In this document: one piece after another, positions 43,991 to 54,424 of the stretch
Numbering within the stretch: the first letter of the stretch is position 1
Layout: each line of letters opens with the position of its first letter
Source of the DNA: Methanobacterium sp. BRmetb2
GTDB lineage: Archaea; Methanobacteriota; Methanobacteria; Methanobacteriales; Methanobacteriaceae
Assembly (NCBI GenBank): GCA_003491285.1
Contig: CP022705.1
Span: 2,065,501 to 2,129,500, forward strand
Length of the DNA: 64,000 nt
Direction: 5' to 3'
Notes under the pieces: generated by a model
What the model was told of the DNA's origin: nothing
The model's database searches: none
The model's input: the letters and a program-made list of their open reading frames with translations, nothing else
Made by a program: the position numbers and the translations under genes

Positions 43991-45430
43991 TTAAAATTTA
44001 TCTGGATCAAATCTAATTTCTATAACTGCTAAAACGAATATTAATATGCTTAGAATTGTGGCTAAAAAAAATGAGGAATAAAAACCACTTAGAAGAACAT
44101 TTTGTGGAGCGCTAACCTGGAATGCCCCCATATTAGAAATTCCATTAGCAGCAATAGTTCCCTGGAAGATAGCTTGGAATATAACCACACCCATCACCAA
44201 ACCTAAGTACCTAAACAGATTCATTAAGCTGGAAACAATGCCCATGGATTCATCAATACTTTGATTCATAATGGTTTTAGTATTTACTGGTGTGAATATA
44301 CCCTGTGATAGTGCTCTTAATGCTAAAGCAGTTACAATAACTAAAATACCTATAGTGGGATTTAAAAGCATAAGAAGAATACTGGAAGCTATTAAAAGTA
44401 TAGTTGAGGATATTTTAACCATGTTTGAACCAAAAAGATCAGATAAATGACCGGCCAATGGTGAAGCAACTACGACTAGTGCAGTTGGTGCGAATATAAT
44501 AAAACCAGCAAAGCCACTGCTATATCCTTTAACTAACTGCAAAAAAAAGGGAATAATAAAAATTGTCCCTGAAAGAACCAAGTTAATGAGAAATGCGCCA
44601 GTAAGTGACAGGGTCAAATAGTAATTTTTTAAAATAGAAATATCCACAAGGGGGTTGGTTGTTCTAAGTTCCCATAGACAAAATAATATAGAACAAACTA
44701 TAGCTATTAAAAATAAAAGAAAAATAGCCAGGGAACACCAACCTACAGTATTGGAGAAATTAATGGCTAATAAAAATAGCATTATAGATGAAATTATTAG
44801 AACAGCACCAACATAATCAAAGTCAAATTTACTCTTTTTAACTTCTTCTTCTGGCAGATAAACTATGCTTAAAAATAATAAGATAAGCCCCATGAAGAAT
44901 ACAATAAAAAATATATAGTGCCAGCTGAAATATTCCGTTAAAAATCCACCAAACCAATTTCCAAAAGCAAGACCTCCCGCAGTTGCCAGTGAGATATATC
45001 CAAATGCCTTTCCTCTTTTACCTGCTTTAAAAACTGTTGATATTATTGCCGGTGCCACAGAAAGTATCATAGCCGATCCAATCCCCTGAATAATTCTATA
45101 ACCAATAAGAGATACAATATTCAGGGATAAACCAGAATAATATGATGAAAAACTGAAAATTATCAATCCCACTACAAAAATGTTTTTATAGCCAAGGTGG
45201 TCTCCAATTTTGCCAAATATCAAAAGAAAGCTTAATAAAAACAATAGATGAGCAAGGACCACCCATGAAATTGTACTTACAGAAACATCTAAAAACTGTG
45301 ACATGGTTGGTAGGGCAATATTAACCATCCCTGCACTGAGAGACCACATAAAAAGAGATGTAGAGATAATAAATAGGATCATATTAGAATTTTTCTTAAA
45401 GGGTGAATTATTTAAAATCATTGGAAACAC
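43991..45430 (-). CDS. MFS transporter, DHA2 type
   Basis: A 479-residue, 14-helix MFS exporter. It has GKIGDHLGYKNIF (loop 2-3 motif), RIIQGIGSAMIL, and LATAGGLAFGNWFGGFL (motif C-like). It parallels the exporter at 18.2-19.6 kb in architecture. GTG 45430 begins the frame; ATG 45421 is an alternative. Substrate unknown. Confidence 0.88.
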   Translation of the reverse strand: MFPMILNNSPFKKNSNMILFIISTSLFMWSLSAGMVNIALPTMSQFLDVSVSTISWVVLAHLLFLLSFLLIFGKIGDHLGYKNIFVVGLIIFSFSSYYSGLSLNIVSLIGYRIIQGIGSAMILSVAPAIISTVFKAGKRGKAFGYISLATAGGLAFGNWFGGFLTEYFSWHYIFFIVFFMGLILLFLSIVYLPEEEVKKSKFDFDYVGAVLIISSIMLFLLAINFSNTVGWCSLAIFLLFLIAIVCSILFCLWELRTTNPLVDISILKNYYLTLSLTGAFLINLVLSGTIFIIPFFLQLVKGYSSGFAGFIIFAPTALVVVASPLAGHLSDLFGSNMVKISSTILLIASSILLMLLNPTIGILVIVTALALRALSQGIFTPVNTKTIMNQSIDESMGIVSSLMNLFRYLGLVMGVVIFQAIFQGTIAANGISNMGAFQVSAPQNVLLSGFYSSFFLATILSILIFVLAVIEIRFDPDKF

Positions 45431-45657
45431 TGCTAAGTTTTAATGTCAATATAGTATGTATCATAAATACATTTAAATCCATAACAAAAAAGGAAAACTT
45501 CTAGTAATTAATCTAGTATTATGGCAGAAAAATATCATTAGAACAAATCTCTGAATTTGTCTATTTCTTTAATTATTTAATTATAAAAAACATTTAATAA
45601 TAAACAAGGACATTATATGTTATGTCATTTACCTTGTGAGTTATTAGGTGGAAAAAA

Positions 45658-46725
45658 ATGTTAGATTCGCTTTACGAAAAAGCATTAATCAAAAAGCAAG
45701 AGATAAAAAAAGCTTTTAACCAGGATTTGGAACAACTAAAAATCAATCCAGATAAATATTGGAAAAATTATTCCATAAACGAGACAAAGGTTGATTTTAC
45801 AATATCTGGCGGTGATGGAAGCTTTAATCAGAAAAGATTTATGAGTTCTATACTCTATGCAGTTGATGCAGAATGTTTGATATATGATGGCAACAACCTT
45901 AAAAAAGTTGAAAGTTACGAAGTAGACATACTACCACCATATAAATATGTACAGGATATCTTACGAAATTATATGTCCATTTTTGAGATAAAAAGTAGTT
46001 ACAAGGCTTTAAAAGAATATAATGTTGATTTAAGTCTTTTTGATGGGTCAATACTGGGAAATATTATAAGACCTTTCCCAGTGGAAAATGAATTACCTTC
46101 CGACAAAAAGATAGAAATAAAAGAGACGTACCTACCTCAACTGGAAGAGTTATTAGAAAATGAAGAAGAAATAGGGATAGTGTCTACAAAACTTTCTAAT
46201 GAAATTGACAGGAAATTTGAAGAGTATAATATTGAAAGTATGATTTATCTAGAAAACCTTGAAAATTTACTAGTACTAGGTGGGTTTCTAAAAGAAACAA
46301 AGAACATAGTTTCTATATCTAAAACTTCCACTAGACGAGATTATTTTGAATTAAAAATTCCAGATATTGCCATATTTGAAAAATATTGTAAAAAAGAGGG
46401 TTATTCAGATCCACGGCATCTGGATGTTAATAAAACAATTAAAAGAGATTTTCCCATATTAAACAAATTTTTCAGGGGGTTGGAATTCACAGTTTTCTAC
46501 TGCAGGCTAGAAAACTATAAAAATGTCTTGAAAGTTGAGTTGCCTTTCCATGCATCTAAAAAACAGGTAGAAAATATATTGGAAAAGATAAAAAGTGTAA
46601 GTGCTGGAGGATATCCTTATCTTTTAAAAAAAGCCCATAATGATGTGGTAATCAAGTTACAAGACATGGAGAAAATCAATAAAATATTAAATTTGATTGA
46701 GAGAACAGGTCGTGACATGCTTTAA
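45658..46725 (+). CDS. nurA: NurA 5'-3' nuclease
   Basis: A 355-residue NurA-domain nuclease that, with HerA, resects double-strand DNA ends to give 3' single strands. Catalytic DGS motif at GGDGSFN (residue ~51), a second acidic patch SLFDGSIL and a C-terminal LKKAHNDVVI segment. SD GGTGG. First gene of the nurA-herA-mre11-rad50 operon. Confidence 0.9.
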   Translation: MLDSLYEKALIKKQEIKKAFNQDLEQLKINPDKYWKNYSINETKVDFTISGGDGSFNQKRFMSSILYAVDAECLIYDGNNLKKVESYEVDILPPYKYVQDILRNYMSIFEIKSSYKALKEYNVDLSLFDGSILGNIIRPFPVENELPSDKKIEIKETYLPQLEELLENEEEIGIVSTKLSNEIDRKFEEYNIESMIYLENLENLLVLGGFLKETKNIVSISKTSTRRDYFELKIPDIAIFEKYCKKEGYSDPRHLDVNKTIKRDFPILNKFFRGLEFTVFYCRLENYKNVLKVELPFHASKKQVENILEKIKSVSAGGYPYLLKKAHNDVVIKLQDMEKINKILNLIERTGRDML

Positions 46726-46770
46726 CAATGGGAATATTATAATAATAATAGGAAAATGGAGAGAAATATT

Positions 46771-48285
46771 ATGACAAGCAAGGTTATAGGAAGATGTATT
46801 GGTGAGACCTCACCTATTATGGTAACTTTTGTCTCTAAAAAAATGCCCCTGGTAGGAGAGTACGTTTCCATGGAATATGATGAAAAAGTAGTTCTGGGAA
46901 TGATTGAATCATTAATAAGGGGTAGTGTTTCCATAACCAACGACATATACGATCCTAAAACTATTGAAAAGATCAGGGAAATAGAAGGGGATGATCATTA
47001 CATCAAAGGTAGTATACGGATTTTAGGAGATATTGAAGATCTAAAAATTCCTAGAATACCCCCACCTCCAGGGACTGAAGTTAAAATTGCAGATGCTTCT
47101 GTTTTAAAAAAGATTTTCCATGTGGAATACGCTCCCTTGAAGCTTGGAAATCTCATAACCCAAGAGGAAGTTGAAGTAGAAGTGGATATAAATAACATGG
47201 TAACCCGGCACCTGGCCATACTGGCCATGACGGGTGCAGGAAAATCAAACACGGTGGCTGTGGTAGTTGATGGGATTCTGAAGATGAATGGCAGTGTTTT
47301 GATCTTTGACATGCACTCTGAATATGTGCAGACAAAATTTAAAAAAGGGAGTGTCAATCCTCTAAAAGCAGTGTTAAATCCGTTATACTTGGAATTTTAT
47401 GAATTTAAAAGACTGGCCAGAATACCGGACAATGCCTATGTTCAGGAAAGATATCTTCGTAAAGCATATAATCTGGCATTAAAATCTATGAGGGAAAGTT
47501 TAATAACTCATAACGATTTTTTAATGGCAATAGAGGATCAGCTAAATTTATGGATAGATGATGAGGATTTTAATTCTAAGGACAAAAAATCAGTAACTGA
47601 TGTGGCCAATAAACTGGATGATATGAGAGACCGATACGGCAACATACTGGACATGAATGCCCCGGATATAATTGATAAGCTGAAACTGAAATCAGCCAAT
47701 GTTATCGATCTAGGATCAGTAGATGAATATGCATCTGATGTTATAGTGAGTCATGTCATGCGGAAAGTGTTAAAGAAAAGGAAAGATTATCTAAGAAATG
47801 AAGAGGGATTAGAATTTCCAATATTTTCTATCATTGAAGAAGCCCACATACTGGCACCTAATAATCGCCACACTGAATCTAAAAGATGGATCAGTAGGAT
47901 TGCCAGGGAAGGACGAAAGTTTGGTGTGGGATTGTGTTTGGTAAGCCAGAGCCCTAAATCATTAGATTCAGATTCCTTATCCCAAGCCAATAATATGATT
48001 ATACTTCGGTTGGTGGAGCCCACTGACCAGAGACACGTGCAGATGGCCAGCGAGAGTTTAAGTGATGATTTAATATCACAGCTACCCTCACTTAACATTG
48101 GAGAAGCCATAGTACTGGGTTTAATGACTAAAATTCCCACACTGGTAAAGATTGATCAATTTAAGGGTAAAATTGCCGGTGGGGATCTGGATATAATAAA
48201 TGAGTGGGGTAAAGGTCTAAAAAAGCAGGAACAAAATTTAGAGGATTTGGATAAGGAGTACTTAGATTTGGGAGGAGATTATTAA
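46771..48285 (+). CDS. herA: HerA DNA translocase
   Basis: A 504-residue hexameric bipolar DNA translocase/helicase that drives end resection with NurA. An N-terminal HAS-barrel (residues 1-~110) precedes the RecA-like core with Walker A MTGAGKSNTV (~152), Walker B IIEEAH (~353), arginine-finger region WISRIAREGRKFG and LVSQSPKSL sensor. ATG 46771 is preferred because GGAGAG lies 7 nt upstream; ATG 46756 is also in frame. Its stop overlaps the mre11 start. Confidence 0.95.
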   Translation: MTSKVIGRCIGETSPIMVTFVSKKMPLVGEYVSMEYDEKVVLGMIESLIRGSVSITNDIYDPKTIEKIREIEGDDHYIKGSIRILGDIEDLKIPRIPPPPGTEVKIADASVLKKIFHVEYAPLKLGNLITQEEVEVEVDINNMVTRHLAILAMTGAGKSNTVAVVVDGILKMNGSVLIFDMHSEYVQTKFKKGSVNPLKAVLNPLYLEFYEFKRLARIPDNAYVQERYLRKAYNLALKSMRESLITHNDFLMAIEDQLNLWIDDEDFNSKDKKSVTDVANKLDDMRDRYGNILDMNAPDIIDKLKLKSANVIDLGSVDEYASDVIVSHVMRKVLKKRKDYLRNEEGLEFPIFSIIEEAHILAPNNRHTESKRWISRIAREGRKFGVGLCLVSQSPKSLDSDSLSQANNMIILRLVEPTDQRHVQMASESLSDDLISQLPSLNIGEAIVLGLMTKIPTLVKIDQFKGKIAGGDLDIINEWGKGLKKQEQNLEDLDKEYLDLGGDY

Positions 48286-49406
48286 TGCGTTTTGTCCATT
48301 TATCTGACACCCACTTGGGTTACAGGCAATACGGACTTTTCGAGCGAGAAAAAGATTTTTATGATGTATTCATGGATTTAACCGGAAAAATCATAGAGGA
48401 AAGACCGGATTTTGTCATCCATTCTGGTGATTTTTTTGAATCTTCAAGACCACCTACCACTGCCCTCTTAACTGTACAAAACTGTCTAGCTCAGTTGAAA
48501 GAAAGAAACATACCCATATATGCCATTCCTGGAAATCATGATACTATAATGAGAAAAAATGCCCTACCACCACTGGTTTTATACAAAAATTTTGGATTGA
48601 AACTCATTAGTTTAAGAAATCCGTACTACATTGAAAATGGGATATTTATTGGTGGAGTACCTTTTAATTCTAGATACTTCGCTGATAGATTAAAGAATCA
48701 GATTCAAGAATTAAGCCGTAAATCCATGGAATATGATTACAGAATTCTGGTCTTGCATCAAGGAATTGATAAGTACATTCCCTATGAATATGAGCTTAAA
48801 ATAGGGGATATACCTGAAAATTTCAATTACTATGCTTTTGGCCACATTCACAACCGGATAATCGATGATTATGGTCAGGGAAAACTGGTATATCCAGGTT
48901 CACCAGAGATCTGGAGAATAGATGAACTTCCCACCTACAAAACCAAAGGTAAAGGATTTTATTTAGTAGATACTGACGGTGACTTGCCAGATATACAACC
49001 AGTGGACCTTCAACTACCCAGAGAAACCATCCAGAAAGAGATAGAATATTCTGATTTGAACAAACAGTTAAAAGAACTTAAAGATTATGTGTCAAATTTA
49101 AATAAAAAGCCAGTAGTTAACTTAAAAGTAATTGGCCAGGATTTTAACCGTTCACATGTATATGAACTAATTAACAAATGTTTTAAGGATTTATGTCTCA
49201 CCATAAGGCCACAGTATGATATTCAAACTGCTGCCGATGAAAAGATATCATCAGATAACAATCTAGACATTGAAGATATTGTAAAAAATAAATTAAATAA
49301 TCCAGCACAGTCTTCTTTGACATTAAAGTTGCTGGATAAGCTTTCTCATGGAGATATGGATGCGGCCCAGGAGACTGTTGACGAATTTTATGAGAACTAC
49401 CAATGA
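48285..49406 (+). CDS. mre11: DNA double-strand break repair nuclease Mre11
   Basis: A 373-residue phosphodiesterase. Motifs: SDTHLG (Asp8, His10), HSGDFFE, PGNHD, LHQGID and FGHIHNR, the five metal-binding blocks of Mre11. The C-terminal capping region is followed by a Rad50-binding tail. It forms the Mre11-Rad50 complex with the next gene. Its ATG overlaps the herA stop (TAATG), indicating translational coupling. Confidence 0.97.
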   Translation: MRFVHLSDTHLGYRQYGLFEREKDFYDVFMDLTGKIIEERPDFVIHSGDFFESSRPPTTALLTVQNCLAQLKERNIPIYAIPGNHDTIMRKNALPPLVLYKNFGLKLISLRNPYYIENGIFIGGVPFNSRYFADRLKNQIQELSRKSMEYDYRILVLHQGIDKYIPYEYELKIGDIPENFNYYAFGHIHNRIIDDYGQGKLVYPGSPEIWRIDELPTYKTKGKGFYLVDTDGDLPDIQPVDLQLPRETIQKEIEYSDLNKQLKELKDYVSNLNKKPVVNLKVIGQDFNRSHVYELINKCFKDLCLTIRPQYDIQTAADEKISSDNNLDIEDIVKNKLNNPAQSSLTLKLLDKLSHGDMDAAQETVDEFYENYQ

Positions 49407-49470
49407 TCTCTAACGAGATAGTTATGAGGATTATCAATGAGTTCTAAGGACGTAATTTATGGAGATTATC
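49388..49470 (+). repeat. Three degenerate ~34-bp tandem repeats spanning the mre11 stop
   Basis: Units begin TTATGAGAACTACCAATGA (49388), TTATGAGGATTATCAATGA (49422) and TTATGGAGATTATCTATGA (49457), spaced 34 and 35 bp. The first is the end of mre11, and the last carries the rad50 ribosome binding site (GGAG) and ATG. They look like duplications of a translation-start segment. Confidence 0.6.
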
Positions 49471-49471
49471 T

Positions 49472-52174
49472 ATGATAATAGAAGAGATAAAACTGGAAAA
49501 CTTCAAATCCCATGAATATACTGTGATAAATTTTAATCCAGGTATTTCTATTATAATGGGTGAAAATGGAGCTGGTAAATCCAGCATACTAGAGGCAGTT
49601 AGTTTTGCTCTTTTCAAGGAACATAAAACCAAGATTGATCAGCTGGTCCAGAATGATAAGAACCGAATGCGAGTATCTTTAAAATTTTCCTCCAATGGAA
49701 GACATTACAGGATAAACCGTAAAAGACAGAGGGGAACAAAATCAACATCTAGACTGGAAGTAATGGAAAACAATCGTTACAATCTGCTGGTAAGTGGAGA
49801 AAAACAGGTCAACAGTTATATTAAGGAAATACTGGAAATGGACAGCGATCTTTTTTTAAATGCAGTATATGTCAAACAGGGCGAAATCGCTGATCTCATA
49901 AATAAATCCGCTGCTGATAAGAAAAAGATGATTGGTAGACTTCTGGGAATTGAAAATCTGCAAAAGTCCTGGGAGAACATGCGCCATCTTCTTAGTATTT
50001 ATGAAAATAAAAGAGAAAATTTAAAAGGGAAACTCGAAACTTTAAAGGATACTCAATTAGAATTAGAAGAAAAAAAGAAAGATGAAAAATTGTTAGTAAA
50101 GAATATTAAAATCCTTGATGAAAAAATAAAATCTTTGAATAATGATTTAGAGGATTTAAATGGACAAAAATCAATTTTAAATGATAAAAAAGATCAGTTC
50201 AATTTTATAAATAACAAGATAGAGTCTAAGGGTGAATTATTAGATCAATCTATTGAAAATGAGAAAGGATTGAAAAAGGAGTTAGAATCAATAAAATCTA
50301 AAGAAGAAAAGATAGTGGAAATAAAACCCCAAATATCAAAATTGGAACCTTTAAATAAAGTAGATAAAAATTTCAATCAATTGAATCAGCTTCAATCAGA
50401 AAAAAATAGTTTAAAAGAGTCTTTAAACAAAATAAAAAAATTTAAAACAATTTTGTCTGAAAATGAAGAGAAATATACCGAATTTATTACTATTTCCTCA
50501 AAAATCAAGGAATTAAATAGCAAGCGAAAGGATTATGAGGGTAGTAAAGCCTTAAAAGACCAATACAACACCCGTAAACAAACTTTACACAACAATATAG
50601 TTAAATCACAGGACAAGATAATAACATCACTCAATGATTATGGTAAAAAATTGGGGGAAAAATTCAGTAAAGTAGAGGACCTGCAAAAACATGTAAAAGT
50701 CACCAAACCGCCACTGGAAGAGGAAATCCAGAGTATTGAATCAAAAATAGACGACATTAAAGGAGATATTATAGAACTCAAGTCCCAGATTAAAAATTTC
50801 AAAAAACCAATAAATGAATTGGAAAAGGTAGAAAATGAATGTCCTATCTGCCAATCAAAAATTACTCCCGAAATAAGAGAAAATCTGATTAATAATTACC
50901 AGTCAGAGATAAGCATAAACAAAGAGAATATCCACATTTACTCTGAAAATAAAAGGGAACTAAAGAATAAAAGGGATGTTTTAAACTCTAAGATGAAGAT
51001 AATCAACGAAATTAAAATTGATCTTTTAAAAGAACAGCTTACTAATTTGAATGAATATAAAACAGAATATGGAAAAATAGAAGCGGATATTAGAGAAATT
51101 GAATCTGGTGTGGAAAAATTAGTCCAAATAGATGAAAAGCTGCAGGAATGCATACAAAGGCAGGAAGCTGCTGAAAAAAGTTATAAAAAATATTTAGGTG
51201 CAAAAAATGTCCTGCAGTCATTTGAAAGTCCAGATAAACTAAAAAAATGTCTAAACCAAGTTGAATCAAGAATAAATTCATTTAAAGCAGAAAATGAAAA
51301 GCTCCTATTTGAACTGGAAACAGTGCCAAAAAATATTGAAGACGAAATAAAACGATTAGAAAAACTCAAAGAACAATATGATCAGTTGAGGGGACAGATA
51401 AGTTCAAAAGAGGAAATTGTTTCAAAAATTGAAGATGTAATGGGCAAAATAACTTCACTGCAAAAAGAGTTAATAAAACTAAGATCTGATTTAAATGAAT
51501 TAGATTATGATCAAAATAAACACCAGACCCTAATTGAAACAATTAACAATGAAAATACCAAATTAACTAATTTAACAGCTGATCAAAGTAAAAATATTGG
51601 AAAAAGAGAAGAATTAGCTGAGAATATTGAAAATTTAAAGAAGAGATTGGAACTATTCAAAAAAGACCAGAGAGAATTGATTAAGATTAATGATTTCATA
51701 GTTTTGCTTAATGATATAAGAAAATTATTTGGAAAAGACGGCCTCCAGAAAGATCTTAGAAATATCTCTCGACCTATGATTGAACAGAATACACGGGCAT
51801 TTTTTGGAAAATTCAACTTTGAATATTCAGATATAAAAATTGATGAAAATTACGATATAACTGTTTACGGCCCTTCTGGTGAAAGTCAATTGGAAATGGT
51901 TAGTGGTGGGGAGAGAATTGCCGTGGCCCTAGCCCTAAGACTGGGCATAACTCAAGTACTCTCCAAAGGGGCTCTGGAGTTAATAATGTTAGATGAACCT
52001 ACAATTCACCTGGACTCTTACCGGAGAAAGGAACTGGTAGATCTCCTAAAGCAGATGTCTATAATACCTCAAATGATCATTGTAACTCATGATACAGATT
52101 TAGAAGAAGCTGCTGATAATATTTTAAAGATTGAAAAGAGTAGTGGAGTTTCTATGTTATCTAACTCCACCTAA
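49472..52174 (+). CDS. rad50: DNA double-strand break repair ATPase Rad50
   Basis: A 900-residue SMC-like ATPase. Walker A GENGAGKSS near residue 30, two long coiled coils, the zinc hook CPIC at residues ~455-458 (almost exactly midway), the ABC signature VSGGER (~809) and Walker B MLDEPTIHLD (~838). It binds Mre11 at the coiled-coil base and tethers DNA ends. It is the last gene of the operon. SD GGAG precedes the ATG. Confidence 0.97.
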   Translation: MIIEEIKLENFKSHEYTVINFNPGISIIMGENGAGKSSILEAVSFALFKEHKTKIDQLVQNDKNRMRVSLKFSSNGRHYRINRKRQRGTKSTSRLEVMENNRYNLLVSGEKQVNSYIKEILEMDSDLFLNAVYVKQGEIADLINKSAADKKKMIGRLLGIENLQKSWENMRHLLSIYENKRENLKGKLETLKDTQLELEEKKKDEKLLVKNIKILDEKIKSLNNDLEDLNGQKSILNDKKDQFNFINNKIESKGELLDQSIENEKGLKKELESIKSKEEKIVEIKPQISKLEPLNKVDKNFNQLNQLQSEKNSLKESLNKIKKFKTILSENEEKYTEFITISSKIKELNSKRKDYEGSKALKDQYNTRKQTLHNNIVKSQDKIITSLNDYGKKLGEKFSKVEDLQKHVKVTKPPLEEEIQSIESKIDDIKGDIIELKSQIKNFKKPINELEKVENECPICQSKITPEIRENLINNYQSEISINKENIHIYSENKRELKNKRDVLNSKMKIINEIKIDLLKEQLTNLNEYKTEYGKIEADIREIESGVEKLVQIDEKLQECIQRQEAAEKSYKKYLGAKNVLQSFESPDKLKKCLNQVESRINSFKAENEKLLFELETVPKNIEDEIKRLEKLKEQYDQLRGQISSKEEIVSKIEDVMGKITSLQKELIKLRSDLNELDYDQNKHQTLIETINNENTKLTNLTADQSKNIGKREELAENIENLKKRLELFKKDQRELIKINDFIVLLNDIRKLFGKDGLQKDLRNISRPMIEQNTRAFFGKFNFEYSDIKIDENYDITVYGPSGESQLEMVSGGERIAVALALRLGITQVLSKGALELIMLDEPTIHLDSYRRKELVDLLKQMSIIPQMIIVTHDTDLEEAADNILKIEKSSGVSMLSNST

Positions 52175-52232
52175 AACAAATTTATTCAAATATTTTCTTT
52201 CAAAAATAAATGGGCTTGTTTTTTTATATAAA

Positions 52233-52757
52233 TTATTCTTCTGATTCTTCTGGTGCTGGAATATCCAGTGGATTTACAAAGAATAAAGCAAAACCATCAA
52301 CAATTAGCCAAATACCTATAATTATGGCCAGATAGAGTGGATCTAATGCATAGATTCCTAATATGAGGTAGATAATACCCAATATTATCCCCAGTACAGC
52401 AGTACCTTTATTGATTTTTGCTTCCCGGGTAACTAGTCCGATCACTCCAGCAAGGATCAGGAAGAATCCTGATATATACAACCATAGACTTGCTAAAAAG
52501 CTAAATGCAAGTATGTTACCAAACATGCCTATTCCTATGATAATTGCAAAAATGGCCAGTAAAAGATTTACAATACTGGCAGCTTTGCTTTTATGCCATG
52601 TGTCAAAACTGTGTGCCAAGAACCATATTCCCAGAAACAGTATAGCAAAACCAGCTAACACACTAACAGTGAAAACACTTATCAAAGGAAACGCAATAAC
52701 TAAAATACCTAATATAATAAATAATATACCTAATAAAACGTTCCTGTTTTCAGCCAT
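52233..52757 (-). CDS. HdeD/DUF308 family membrane protein
   Basis: A 174-residue protein with six predicted transmembrane helices in three similar pairs, as in HdeD/DUF308 proteins (LLGILFIILGILVIAFPL; LVTREAKINKGTAVLGIILG). The C-terminal tail is acidic (PAPEESEE). ATG 52757 is chosen for GGAGGAGATTAT directly ahead; a longer frame to 52793 lacks support. Function unknown; stress-related by family. Confidence 0.85.
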   Translation of the reverse strand: MAENRNVLLGILFIILGILVIAFPLISVFTVSVLAGFAILFLGIWFLAHSFDTWHKSKAASIVNLLLAIFAIIIGIGMFGNILAFSFLASLWLYISGFFLILAGVIGLVTREAKINKGTAVLGIILGIIYLILGIYALDPLYLAIIIGIWLIVDGFALFFVNPLDIPAPEESEE

Positions 52758-52939
52758 ATAATCTCCTCCTAATGGATTAAACAAGCCCAACAATAATATA
52801 ATTTAGGGGTAATATATAATTTTCTTCCGATTTATCTTCCAACATATGGATTGTTAAGCATAAAAACGCATTATAAGATATAAAACCCTGGAATAAGACA
52901 GATATATAACCAAATTTTTTTTGAATTTAATACAGAAAG

Positions 52940-54274
52940 CTAAAGTTTGGCATTATTTAAATCATTAAAGATCTTTTTAGCTTTATCATAAATTTGTTGA
53001 ATTTTTCGTCCAGTAATTTTTTGATAAATAAATTCTATTGAAAAAGATGATAAAAGTAGAATTATTAATATCCATATGTCTAAAGGTGATTTAAACAGTG
53101 TCTGCAGTATAAGGGCTATTAAAGCAGCAATACATACTACTAAACCGGTAAAGGATACATATTTAGAACTATCAGTTGATTTATGTAAATTTATGTTGGA
53201 GGCGTTCACTGCGGCAAAAATAATTAAAAAACCAGCACTTCCCATAGTAGCTATTTGAGAAACATCGAAAAGATTGGCTACAATTAAAGTAATTAGAGAA
53301 GTAATTAAAAGACCTTCCAGTGGTTTATTCCAAATTTTCTTTTCTAACTGTTCTGGTAACTCGCCTTCTTTGGCAATTATGTAGCTAACCCGTGAAGTAC
53401 CATATAACGTGGCATTTATAGCAGAACCAGTAGAAAAAAGTGCAGCAACTGCAATTAAGATAAAACCAGTCATGCCTAAAAAGGGTTTAGCTGCAGCTGC
53501 AAGAGCATAATCTTTAGCTGCTGTTATTTGGTCTAGGGGAAGATTACCCACAGTAACCAGTGCCACCAGTATGTATAGAATAATCACCAGGATAACTGAA
53601 AAATAATAAGCCCGTGGAAGGGTTTTTTCTGGATTTTTAACATCCTCAGCAGTGTTAGCTATTAATTCAAAGCCTTCGTAGGCTACGAAAATAATAATAC
53701 CACCTGCAATTAAGGATAGGGTGTTGCTCCAAGTTGAAGGTTGCAAATTTTGAGTATTAACACTTAAAATTCCTACCGAAACAAAAAGCAATAATATACT
53801 GATTTTAAATGCTACAATTGCTTCTTCAAATCTTCCAACTGTACGAGCACCTAAAATATTCAGACCAGTTAAGACTATAATAATAATTGAAGTAAAAATA
53901 TGCCGCCACAATGGTTGTATTTCACTGGGAAAGAAGCTTGCTCCGTAACTTCCAAAGGCATATGCGTACAGTGAAAGCATTATAATATAACTTAAAAATA
54001 ATAAGATATTAAGAGTGCCGGTAGTTAACCCCGGACCAAATGATTGGTTTAAAAATTCTACTGTACCACCTTGGCTTGGATATTTAACTGATAATTTAAC
54101 ATAGGAATAAGAGGTTATAAGTGCTACCAAACCAGCTATTAAGAATGCTACTGGAGTTCCTCCATGAGATAATTCCACAGCTAATCCTAAAACCGCAAAA
54201 ATACCCCCACCAACCATACCTCCAATTCCTATAGCTACAACCGACCAAAATCCTAAAGATTTTTCATTGGACAT
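52940..54274 (-). CDS. APC family amino acid permease
   Basis: A 444-residue, 12-helix amino acid-polyamine-organocation transporter. The helix 1 break IGIGGMVGGGIFAVLG binds the substrate backbone, and helix 6 shows IFVAYEGFELIANTAEDVKNPEKTLP. Substrate unknown. It is on the same strand as the Ca2+-type ATPase upstream, with a 150-bp gap. Confidence 0.9.
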   Translation of the reverse strand: MSNEKSLGFWSVVAIGIGGMVGGGIFAVLGLAVELSHGGTPVAFLIAGLVALITSYSYVKLSVKYPSQGGTVEFLNQSFGPGLTTGTLNILLFLSYIIMLSLYAYAFGSYGASFFPSEIQPLWRHIFTSIIIIVLTGLNILGARTVGRFEEAIVAFKISILLLFVSVGILSVNTQNLQPSTWSNTLSLIAGGIIIFVAYEGFELIANTAEDVKNPEKTLPRAYYFSVILVIILYILVALVTVGNLPLDQITAAKDYALAAAAKPFLGMTGFILIAVAALFSTGSAINATLYGTSRVSYIIAKEGELPEQLEKKIWNKPLEGLLITSLITLIVANLFDVSQIATMGSAGFLIIFAAVNASNINLHKSTDSSKYVSFTGLVVCIAALIALILQTLFKSPLDIWILIILLLSSFSIEFIYQKITGRKIQQIYDKAKKIFNDLNNAKL

Positions 54275-54424
54275 ATAAACCCTATAAATAATTATGTTTC
54301 CTTCATAAAAGTTTTATTAAGAATTGTGGTAACAATAAATTGGGATGTCTGTGAATATTTGTTACCTTAAATAGCCTTTTATTCTTTTTGAATGATTTTT
54401 TACTTTCCAGGATTTTTATTTCTA

